DNA of 64,000 nt. Origin: Protonemura montana. Lineage: Eukaryota > Arthropoda > Insecta > Plecoptera > Nemouridae. Positions within the stretch are counted from its first letter, which is position 1. Each line of letters starts with the position of its first letter. Shown here in pieces: positions 39,701 to 51,700 of the stretch. The translations under genes were made by a program, and so were the position numbers. The notes under the pieces are model-generated. The model had not been told where the DNA came from and did no database searches. It saw only the letters and a program-made list of their open reading frames with translations. The DNA lies in NCBI GenBank assembly GCA_947568835.1, contig OX387605.1, positions 16,868,418 to 16,932,417 of the forward strand, written 5' to 3'.

Positions 39701-42700
39701 CCGAAACTTTTCGCAAAGTTTATCGCGGTTGAACTTAATGTAACTGATCTCGTTAAGAAATCCAGCTCGTTTACACCACAGATAAGTTTGTTGACGCCGA
39801 CCCTGACGCCGACGTCGGTCACGTGACGGCGCCGAGAGTGAAGTGCACACCGGCCGGAAACGGAAAAGAGCGTCGTGCATCGTGACCCAATCTCGTTGCC
39901 CGCACACACGCCACGGTTGCCAACTTCCAAAGCAACATTCAATTAGCCACCCTTGTTTTAACTCCACCCTCCCAGCCCCCAGCTTCCCTATATGGCCTTC
40001 TTGGTCTCCCGCTCACAGACCTTATTATTATTTTATTACACTAGTGACACAATTCCACCTCACAGGGTTTTGCATTTTTATAAACTTTTGCTCTATTTTT
40101 TTGGAAATAAAATCTTAGTTTCGCCAAACTGGTGAAAATTGTATGCTTCCTTTGCTAGATTTTATTTTTTGTTTTGTTTAGAGAAGATTGGAATCGGAAG
40201 ACAGAAAGTACAGAGATTTTTGAAATGGAAAAATGGTATGCAATTCTTTTCGCCGGAAAATTCATGTTATATTTTTTACAATCTCTGATTGCAAACAAGA
40301 AAGGGTACTGAGCTAACGAGCAAATATGGACATACTCTGAAGAGGCTCCAGCTTTTCCAGTCCCTGGAGACCTCTAGCATACAGCAGCCGACCCAGAATT
40401 ATTTTTTAATACGAAAATTGCCAATTTCTATACGAACGAAACTGGATTAAAATATTAAAAGTATGAACATGAACTTACTTTCATGGTATAACGATCGTGA
40501 AAATTATACGTCGGCACCCACTCAGGACCACAACGCCGTTAATTTGATGGGGCGTAAGCTGAAACCCCTGACGCTCCGCTGTGTCTAGCTTGGGAAGCTT
40601 TTCAAGCGCTGGAACCTAACCTAATCTGACCTGCTCAAGAATTGGCGGAATGAACCATGAGAAAACCATCCTCTCTTGGTATCGTTGGACCCAGAATCAG
40701 ATTTGAGTAGATTTTCTTAAAAGTGCCAAGCTGTAGTGTTTAATTTCCCAGCGAAACATAAAAAAACCACTGAAACCATATTTCAAGTTGTTTGAGCAGA
40801 GGGTGCAGGAAGCACCCCATTTCAGATTCTTTCGAATACTGTTCAGTAAAATTACAAGAGACCAAAACATCAAACTAAAAGCAGGCATCCAGAAAAATAT
40901 TGATTCTTATTTTTACAAGTTACTGCTTTCTTAGAGTCTATAAAAATAAAAATGATCTATCAACTAAGCTCTCAGTGTTTGACTGACGTCTTGGTTGACT
41001 TAGTGGGGAGGAGTGCAATCCCACTCTCTGTTAAATAGCTCTGAAACCCACCTAAGCCTAGTCAACGCTTTCGTCAACGCGTTTGAGTCACGAGAATAAT
41101 CGCAGTCGATTTGATTTTCTTCAAAGTAACTCTACTCCCTTTTGCTAACGCATAATCACATTTGCCAACCGCTTTTGGCACTTCTTAATTCTATGACACA
41201 CATAATAATTTGACGTTAAGCAAACCTGAACTCCTCGTTAGCAAGTACAAAATTAAAGATAACTAATTCTGTGACTAATTCTGTGACCCTCCAAAATAAT
41301 TCTTCTAAGAAACAGGGACACTCTACTACCTCAAGGTTCAGAAATGCGAAAGAGGCCAGTGTTAAAATACTGTAAATTATGATAAACAGAACTCCCTGTC
41401 TTGTATTCGCCCTTGCACCCTCTAGATTCCCAAATTTGAATGGGCGGAATAATGGCGAACACTGTCAATATACAAGAAATTCTGATAAACATAATCCAAT
41501 ATTATTCATCTGATGAACGGAGAAGTCTTGCTACCTCCAGTTTTCCAAATTATAACGGTGAGGCTACTGTCAAGACATCAAAAATTCTAATGAACTTCTT
41601 AACCTTCAACATATTTTCAAGAACATGGGTAATTTGCTCTGCCTCAAGGTTCCCAAATTCAAATGGCACTCCATGTACATAGCCAAATTTGTATTTTTTT
41701 CTGGGGGTGGAGGCTCCTTTATTCCAAAATACTCCCGAATCCGACACGGGGCGCGACTGCCTGCCAGCCTGTTTCCCTCGCGACACATACGGATATGTCA
41801 GCGTTTATCTGCATTCGCCTGGGTGGGCTACAGCTTTGCAACGCGACCGATCCATCACGTTCCTCTTGTTGCCTCGGCGTCTTCGAGGCCATTCTTCACC
41901 GCGCACTCGTAAATTAGTTGCGATGACAGCTGGGCGTCGCGACGCCGGGGACGCCAGGAAAGTCTTGCTTCATTATAAGCGACATCTATCCATTACTTTT
42001 CATCGCGAATGTCTATTCTGTTGTTTACCGTGTGACGAATTAAAAGCTTCCTCATTCTTTGCGCTTATGTTGAAGTTAATGCAATTCACGGTTTTTCTTT
42101 TTTATTGAAAACATTGAATTTCTTTTCTTCTAAAATATAAACTCTTCTTTATACATTTATTATTATTTTCAGCTCACTACAAAATTTACTTAATACAATT
42201 TTGTATTTAGAAAATGTCAGTGATTCCAGATTCCGTTTTTCCTGTGCGAATGTCGAATGAAAATGAAATATGCACATTGTATCTATATTTACCTTCTCTG
42301 GAGAGCAAATCCGGTGCAGAATATCAAATATTTCAGGGAAGAAACGGGTCATGTTTCATTTCGTCACCATGCGGTCACCATAACGCTTCCACGACTTTTT
42401 TAACCCCGTGGTCAAGCAAAAGTTATCACCCCTGTGACCCCAAGGACATGCCCGGTGCATTGTTACTCATTTATTTATTTATTTATTCAAAGTGTATTTC
42501 GTGCTGCAGATTTTTTTACTTGTGAGTCTGGGAGACTATCTCGAGAGAGATTGCCATTTTTATACAAGCTCGGTTTTTGCCGTTTTGTCTCTATTTATAT
42601 TCATGTGAATACGAAAACATATATATATGTATAATAATATATACTCTGACAATGCACTTCGGTATGTTACGATACTGGATGGGTTTTTCATTTATTCTCC

Positions 42701-45700
42701 CTGACATGGTTCCATAGAACTGGGGTGTATTTTTATTACATATTATTTAGAAATAGCACTCCTTCAAAAAGCCCGGTAAATTTTCTCATATATTTTATCA
42801 TTTAAAGCAAATGTCCTTTAACGATAGTGCGTGGGTCTGGAAATTTTTGAAGTAATCTGTTTGATTCTAGCTGAATCTGAACTATTTTGATCGCTACTAT
42901 CAGCTTTGTAGCGCCACCGCTAACACAGTGGAGCGGCCTGCTACGACTGGCAACAATTTCGAACTCCACTAGTTATAACTCATTTCTCTGATAAATTCTT
43001 AACGTGAAGTGAATTTATTGCCGGAATCTCGGCCCTCTCCAGGAATTGTTAGGGTCGTCTCTAAACCTTGGTCTGGAACGTCAAAACTTGTACATAGCGC
43101 GCCAGCTAGAAGCATGTGGCCGAGTGCGTTAATAGATCGGAGTAAGTTATCTCGTTAAGCATAGTAATGGGATCGGTTTACATCAATTAGTCACAAGTTA
43201 CCCGCAAGTTGTACACCTCCCACAGGTGTATCTGAATCAGACCGACTGCCGCCATCATTTATGGAGACGTCCCAAACTTTGATATACCTTAACACTTATC
43301 CCAAAAACACGGATTCATTGAGTTTTCAAGAAATTAGGTGGATATGAGTTCGATATCTGATCATCTTGTCAGGTGCCAACATTTCAACCAGTCTCGATTT
43401 TATCATCTAGGATGTGTTGCCAACTCACATACCTTTCGCCACCCTTTTTCGGCAGGTAAACTAGTGATCTTAGCAAAAATCCAAACAACTTCGGAAGATA
43501 ACCGAAAGATACGAGCGACTTTCAACAACGTAAACTAGTCAATCAATTCTGACAGCGTACATGTTTCGGAGGTTAATTTCGACTTCTAGTTCTACATGCG
43601 CTTGAACCAAGACCCATTGTTAAAACTTTGTTCATCTGAGTTTTTGGAATTCACTACCTACACCCCATTCTTTTCTCTCAGCCTACACCATAATATATTT
43701 TCTTGTTTGCAAAATTCCACTTGATGTCTGTTCTGTGTTCATCCTTGTGAAATATTAACTGAGTGTTAGCTGAAACCCAAGAGAAATTAAGCTTTTCTAA
43801 ACGCTCGCCATCTTATCAAGTTAAATCTGCTTTGTACAAGGTCCATCTAAAATCCTGGCAGTGGCAATACAGAATTCTGGTAAAACGTGATTTAATGTAG
43901 ATTGCGTAATCGTGGTAGGTGCGAGCACACTCGTCACTGATCGCAAGGTTTACTTGGGTTAGGACTATTTGCTAACGGTAAGCATTAAATTCCCTTCAAT
44001 TAGCAAACACGTATTAGTATAATGTAACATATTATTGCAGTGATTCTCGCGGGCAAGCTTAGAACAATAAGTTATGAAGGTGCCATTCTCGCCGAAGATT
44101 TCCCAAGTGGGTAGACCACAAACTTTTCCATACTAATTGGGAGAGCCGGATGGCGAAACATTGAGCGTGTAGGTCTGTTTTTCAACTCTTCACTGTTATG
44201 AAGTTACCTACCTATGGTCTGATATTGAAGTGGCAACTTATAGGCGACACTTTTTCATCTCGACTACTGGATTAATATCACGGCAAGGCAGACCCCGTTT
44301 CGGAAACGCGTTCGCGTTCACCGCCCCCCAAAATGCTGGATCCACAAATCAGATTTCGTCTCTTCCGCTAGCTAAGTTTATTATCCACGCTCTTTTCAAA
44401 GCCAACTTGGCCTTAAAAGCTCTCTGATTTCCCGCTCTTGTCGAAATATTATTATCTTCTTCTGTTTGGGAATACCGTTAAAGTAAAATATCCAGCGTCG
44501 TCCGCCAAAACAGGGAAAGTAATGCGTTTTCCCCTCGGGGGCTTCGGTATTTGACAAAACATTCGACGACGATATTTCATATCCTCGAATGTGTGCCCTG
44601 GAAATATGTGTGTCGCTTGGTAAAAACACGGGCTTATTCACAGAAATCTGATGGTCAGTCCTTTAAAGAAGACAAAAAACACAAAGATGTTTTATGGTCA
44701 TAACAAAGAATCGTGACTTTGCATCTTTCGGGTGGAAAAACGGCTCGGAAGAAAGTGGGAAAGTGGAGTCGCGGCAGCGCGCGCGCCTTGCGGGGTGTAA
44801 AGGGAGGACGAGATGGAAGTTATGTGCAGCATCTCGATCAAATATTTCAAACTTCTGTCTGCCGGCCTGGGTGAGAGGAACGTGGGAAGGGGGGGGGGGG
44901 GGGGGGGGGGGGCAGTCGAGCAAATCATGGAACCTCTTCGAGGAATATCATCGCACGAAAAAAACGGCGCTCTCTTTTTTGTGCTCATTTTTCAATATGG
45001 ATGCTACTTTTAATTTCGAGCTAGAAATCTTGCCGCCTCGAGCTAGATTTTCACCTACCCGGAAAACTCTACAAACGGCAACCAATTTCAGTGACAACAC
45101 CCTCTTCTGCACAGAACCGCGCGCTATTGGTTGGAAATATTTCCGTTTCGGAGCCAATTTTCCGAGCGGATAAAAACTCAGCTCATCATTCAGTTCCTTA
45201 CTAACAGTTTTTCCTCACTAACATGCTCTCATAACATAAATCTGTTAGGATTTAGTATTTTTTATTTGCTGTCGGCAGCGAGACCCTAAAGCCAATGCGC
45301 CATGGAGGGCAGTAAAGCGGGGCGTTAGTAGCCTCGGAAGAGCCCCAAGAGGGCCCTCCTCTTGCCATACCATGTGTCGCCACACTCCTAGCTGGCTAGC
45401 TAGCGAGTAAACGCAATAACCTTGCCGGATCTCTTGAAGCAAGCACCGCTAGTAAAAAGTTAGCCACTTGAAAACGTCAATACCTAGTAGCACCATGGCA
45501 GGCAGCAACCCTGTCTAGGTATTGTTTGTCGCGGTCTCTCTGCAGTGTTTCTCAACCCATACGTAGAGCGGTCTCGTTCATATCGTGTTAAGGTTAAGAA
45601 CGCGCGGGTGGCGGCCGCAATTCGGTGTCTCTCAGGATCGAGAAGGGCACACACTTCCTCTCTAACAATCGATCATCCAGTAACACAATCAAAATTTGTG

Positions 45701-48700
45701 TGGCCAAGTTTAGATTAGTCGAGTGTGACGAGCATACAGCTTGATTTATGGCCGTCACTGAACTAAATTCTTGGATATCTGCATCGCGAATCGATTTTGT
45801 CTATAACACTGCCGGCCTCCGCGGTATCGATATAATTTATTCGAACTGTCGTTTCCACTTGCGGAATACGCACAATACACGTGATAAAACGCATCGCCAT
45901 CATTAATTCATAAACAAATCGGCTGCAAACACAAACCCTGCGTATTACGTTTGGCTGTCGGATTGGGGCCTGGAATTGTGTTGCTGTTTTGACACGAGAT
46001 GCTGAGTGGGAGAGCGATCGATTTCCATTCGACCATTCACCAATCGCCACATCTATATATATATATTTGTGTGCATGGCCTACTTCATTTTTATGTTCAT
46101 TCCTAATCCACGCATTATCCAGCGACTGGGTTTTGCGCAACCCGAGAGTGCAAAAACATAGTTACACTAAAATATCGTCTACTGGTTTTATTTTTTAAAC
46201 TTTTCCACCTAATGCAGCCTTGTCGGTCCTTGCATGGTTTTCCTATCACCATTTCCGTAATTCACCAAACATCACCCGCCTTTATTGCGATCCGCGCCGC
46301 AGATATCGCGCTCGCAACTGCATTGCGTAAGGTAATCAGCTTTCTTAACTGACCCTCGCTATAATGGTCAGACCTGTGTTAAACCTCTTTGCTTATTCGC
46401 TTCTCTCGGCAGATATTTTGATCCTTTTCATTCGACCTCCTACTGGGCTTATGATGGGCTTACAAAATCACACGATTCCCCACTCTCGCTCCATAGAGGG
46501 GTGTACACTGCTGGTACCACCCTCAATGTTAACCCATTTTCATCATTAACTCTCACATAGTTTAATTTATATATTATCCTTCCCTGTTTAGTATTGTTTT
46601 ACTTAGTGCGTTCGAGTATGTGTGAGTATAAAAGGCTTGTGCTCCAGGGCTTACAAAACGATGGCTTTCCTCGGTCCAGTCCTCTCTCTGGCTCAATAGA
46701 CTCTGCTTTACGCAAGGATGGAGGGTGGGTCGGCGGAAATAGATCCCCACCGGTGGGGGGGGGGGGGGGGGGGGGTACTAAGCCAGCAAATACCTTGTAA
46801 TGCCACGATGTTTGTTTTATAGTCACAGTGACTTAACGGCACGATCTTATTACGGATACTGGCCTATTATTTTGACCGCCTTATACTTGCTCTTACGCAG
46901 CCGACCAATAGTAGAAACGATAGGGAGGTTTGTGTAGAATGTAGACGTTTTGGATGTTTCCACGATACACATAAGAGATGACGATAAATCATCTGCTTGA
47001 ATACTTATTCTTGACGAGTCGTCTTTTCGTCTCATTATTGATTCTCTGGCCATTGTATTCGTTACATTTTCGCAACAATCTCTAAAGACAGCCTTACAAT
47101 ATTGATAAGATTTCGGTATAAGAAATGGGGGATCTCGATAGTGCATTGGTCTGACGTGAATATTTTGTGTGTTTCAGTGCGGCCTCTCTGGGTCCGACTC
47201 CAAGGAGAGAACCGTCCGCTGTCTGCCGACAACACGTACGAAGTGACTTGCGAAGCTGTGGGAGCACGACCACCTCCAGTCATGACCTGGATGAAGGGCA
47301 GCATCCCCATGAGGAATACGCGAGAGATGGTAAGTCGAGAACGTATCTTCATGCAGATAAATCAACGTCATCTTGATACAGCAATTTGCTTTGAGAATAA
47401 TTAGTAGGTATAAACCTGAGCTTAATCTTAGTAGGATGCTTTCTGAAAGACATACCTTTGGTTTACTCTCATTGTTTTGTTGGTTTTGGGACGTGAGGGC
47501 CATTTCGTTTCATCTGCTAGATTTGCAGTACCTACTCGAGATTCTTTATTCCTCGGGAAGCGACATCAAAAGCCACTTGTTTTGGTAACTTACACTTACA
47601 GATCGACCAAAGACTGTCAAGTTTAATCGCGGCGTAGATTTCAACGTGAATTTATAACCTTTCTCTCTCACTCGCCCGCAAGCTCGTTTTGGCGCGTGAA
47701 AACCACGGTGTTGGTGGTACGAGTTGTAAGTTTACTTGTCGGAAATATCCACTACTACCGTCCAAAGCGTAAGCCGCACGGGCTAGGGTTCGAATCCCGC
47801 TTTCTCAATATCAGACAAGGTCTTAGAGAATTAACCGAGAGAAGCTCTCTCTTAGGATAGAGCCACGATTGTGTAGGCCGACAGAATAGGGTGGAGTTGG
47901 ATTTATAGCACACACACGCACACAAACGTTCAATCTTAGAACTTTGATAAAAGTATTCCGTTATCCAGGGGTCGTATAATGGGCTTAGCCTATCACTAAG
48001 TAATTCTAAACTGACCCCGATCCTTGATCCTAAGGAAGGTAGAGCTGTGACTTGAGATCTTTGTTTTATATTCTATTTGGTAGTGATATTACAACATGTC
48101 TCTTACTTCCTTTACCAAAGAAGCAACCGACATTCTCGCCCCTAAATAAATTTTTCAGAACAGTTTGTTGGTATTTAAAAATTCGCAGAGCTTAAATTAT
48201 TGCTGGATCCACGAAAATTTTAAATTATCACCAAATAATTAATAAATGTATAATGAGCTAAGAGGAAATACACACCACTGCAAGTTCAACAATAGTTTGT
48301 AGCAAAGTTGCATCCCGCAAAACATGGTAAATTCAGAATAGTACTTAGTTGCACTTAGCTCTGACGCCAGAGAACATTGAAACACACAGAAAATAAACAA
48401 ACAAAGTCATAAGAACTAAATCCAACATTCAAAGTCTCCACTTATATTGTAGTCCCTGGATACAGCCCGCAGTACAATTTGCCCGTGTTATGATATTATT
48501 TCGAAGCTTCCATGAAGTCTTGAATCAAAAAACTTCTGAACACATTTCAATTGAACAACATTGGTCGTAAGAACTGACTATCGCACTCAAGGATTTCAAC
48601 AATACATTTGCGCCTGAATGCATCCCTCAGAGCAATATGTTCGTGCATTACGATATCATGAATTAGCTATCAGCAGGACCAGACACTGAACGGACGGAAA

Positions 48701-51700
48701 ACGGAAACATTGCAAGCGTTCGCAATTTAAATAAGATTTCATCTAAAAACTATATTGTCGTTAGAACTTCAGAACGACAACGACACTTTTCGCGCCTGAA
48801 TGCAGCCCGCAGAGCAAACTCGGAACCTCCACATTCAAAATCACCATGAAACAAATGTTGCCACCTTTTCGGGGCTAGCCAATAAAAACAGCTTCGACTT
48901 CAACCATGTGTGTTATAGTCTAGCTGAGCTCTGATGAGCTACTGAGGCGCACCGCTCCGCTATTGGACATTACTTTTTTATTACCACAACCACTTTCCAC
49001 ATATAAATTCAATCATTTTCTTTGGACTACTGCTAGCGGGGAACATTACTTCAGCTAAAAGAATACAAGTGATTTCTAGCTGTAATTTTAATTGTTGTTG
49101 GTTTCGTAATTGTGATGTAACATTTTAATTTCTAAGCACTCGGAAATAAGGGTGATTTTCACCATCGCTTTCACCCATGTGTATTGTCTTTGATTTTTCA
49201 AATAATAGAACCCTCTAGTAAGTCTATAATTTCTGTGTACATGCATGACCCCACCGCGTATTGTCGTGCCCTCGACCCCAACAACACACGAACGCTGCAC
49301 AAGTGAATTTCTCTCGCAGGTTCGTTTCGTCCGGACCGTTTCGTCCGGTCCGACGACGGCAATGAAACCGGCCGGCGTGTCGGTACGGATGTAGATAACC
49401 TCTTGCAGGACTCGGTGCAATTGCCGGACAAGGGTTTATGACGCAATTAGATCCGGTCAAATCCTGCCAGCTTATCACGAGGCAACGACGCTGGTCGAGC
49501 CGAGGGAGGCTCTATTCGTTTGATAGTTTTATTTTTTGGGGTCGTCGCGACGACGAGAGGCGTCGCTTTTATGTGGCGCTCTCGGGTGTTATACAAAGTG
49601 GCCCCGGGAAGAACAAAATTAAACTAGATGTGTGAGTATACTTTTTATGGGTCCTGTTTTTTTTTTTCGCTCTCTTTTTCAGCGTGGAGAGTCCAGCATT
49701 TAGTTGGTTGGAGTTGGTAATAAAAATTACTGGCCACGGTTTTATTGTTTTGTGGTTGTGCAAAATTTAAATAATTTTCCCCGTGTGCTTGTGTGGGTGT
49801 GAGTGAGTCGAAGAGGCGAGGTCGCTATTGGCTTTAAATTTTAAACCTATTTGATTACAGTATGCTACTTTTCTTTAACGAGTAGACTTTTTTAGAGTGG
49901 ATAAATTCTCATTTGTAAAGTTCCACACCGGTTTCGCTAGATTTTCTGTATAAGCTAAGGGTATCGCTCGACTCTGGACAGAGTGGGGTGTGACACTTGT
50001 TCATACATTTAAAAAATATGTTTGATCTTCTCGTGCGCCGACTAGATGCCCCGGAGGGTCACGTCCTATGCGATCATGTCAGTAGACAGGACTTCCAACA
50101 ATTGATGCTTGATCGATTAACGAGCATCACCGCAACACGAATCGATCCTCGGGGCATCGGCGCCGACCCTTGTCACTCCCTCGGGCGCGGCCAAACATTT
50201 CGCAAATGACAACGGTCACTGTTGCTCCAGGAATACTAGATATAACATGGAGTGACCATCAGCTTTAACAACGTCTCTGAGGATTTTTTTGTTGCAGCCA
50301 TTCGCGCAGCAATTTGTGAAACTAACGAAGGCAGATTTCAAATGGAATCATTTCGAATTTCAACTATACGGAATGTGTCATTGCTCTTTATAAGAATTGT
50401 GGTACTTATAATCATGTTGTCTGCTCTTTGGCATGCAATTAGTATTATTTTGTATATACATCAGCAACGTATTTGCTTCTAAACCAAATGAATTACGGCA
50501 GTTCAGAGTTTGAACTTTCATTAGCCACACCATCCGATTGTGCACATGGCTCAGCTGTATCGGTATTGATGCCCTCTTTCTCTTCGAGAACATCCTCTTC
50601 CTTCTCGCAATCACAAGACGCGTCCCCGTCGCTGACTTCAGTAGAAGAGAAGTCCTTCAGGAGCTGAGCCCTGAGCCATTCTGCCGAAGAGTCGTCTGTG
50701 GAGTACCCTGAAGCTATCTGAGTCTCTCCTCCACTTTCCAAGGGATCTTTTTCAGAACTCAGAGCGTCGAACTCTGCATCGATTGCTCTATCGCGTTCTT
50801 CAGCAGAAGATGCTTCGTCTATCCCATCTGTTGCATGCTTTATCTCATCATCTTTTAAGCTGAGTTCGTTCGTCTCAATATCTTCAGTATCAATAAGACA
50901 ATCGCACGAATCAGGGTTGAAAGGTGCAGGGATGAAACTAGGTGTTTTTGGGGAGACTTCTGGCTGCTCTTCGTCAGTGTTTTCATCCAGTTCGACCTCC
51001 GATGGGACATCGATTTCGACCTTCAATTGATGATTTTTCTTAGATTCACCGATTCTGGCATCGTCATCCGAAGTCTCAAAGCCCTTCTCTACGTCATAAG
51101 CGTTTACCATCGGTGACCGGACGCATGCCAGCCAAAACATCTGCACGTGGAAGATTACTGGGTTTTATTGAATACCCCTGTACATAGCCATTGCGAGTCA
51201 ATACTGAAATGTAATACCTATCTCTGTACTATGCCGTGGAATTAGTTACGTAATTAAATCAATATTGATAACTGTCGAGCTGGAATGGGCATGATTTCAT
51301 TATGGATGTATCTGCGAACCTGACATAATCCAGTGATGAATAATACGGTTGCCTCAAATAGGACCAAATATTTGAACTTGATTGTTAAGACCTCATGACA
51401 GCCTTGACGATACAACGTGACCTTGTTGTCAATGTCCAAGTACTCGTTGGTACAGGGCGAAGAGGCCTCCGGAGAGCAGCAGCTAAAGGGAACGGCGTTT
51501 CTCCAACAGAAAGAAAGCATTGTTTTTTAGATATTCACCTCACAAACACGTAATTTCTTAGCTTGATATTCAGTGAGAGTAGGTATTGCTATTCTTCAGG
51601 GAGCAGGTAAACTTTCCGTGGGAGGAAAATACTCAACTATCTTTATTGAAATTTGTTTCCTTATCAATTTTTTACTAGTTTCCTTGGGAAAGTTTATAAC

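Larger units (their letters stand above)
26371..41324. other. Side intron 2 continued: no gene seen
   Basis: About 15 kb without convincing coding sequence. Simple repeats: CAG/CGG units at 26690-26714, a 12-bp tandem repeat at 27877-27912, TCG repeats at 33237-33260, CCTG repeats at 37683-37711 and C22 at 39294-39315. GC-rich GACGCC islands occur at 27770-27930 and 39780-39840. Confidence 0.55.
41681..47177. other. Side intron 2, last part: no gene seen
   Basis: Contains a GTCGCGAC island (about 41930-41955), an (ATTT)n tract at 42469-42487, and two long G runs (44889-44912 and 46755-46775). Long open frames near 44.7-45.2 kb exist because poly-G/poly-C reads as Gly or Pro in all frames. 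Confidence 0.6.

Noticed and set aside
39521..39967. 148-aa minus-strand open frame
   Set aside because: Composition effect of a GC-rich island; overlapping open frames in other phases are equally long.
40605..40635. CCTAACCTAATC, telomere-like (TTAGG reverse complement)
   Set aside because: Only two near-units; not an interstitial telomere array.
44694..45173. 159-aa plus-strand open frame
   Set aside because: It passes through the G24 run, which reads as Gly in any frame; the rest has no likeness to known proteins and no splice context.
45480..45522. ATACCTAG ... CTAGGTAT inverted repeat
   Set aside because: Only 8 bp with a 27-nt loop; expected by chance in 64 kb.
47761..47810. tRNA gene suggested by the exact B box
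   Set aside because: No acceptor stem, D arm or anticodon arm can be paired around it; SINE remnant preferred.
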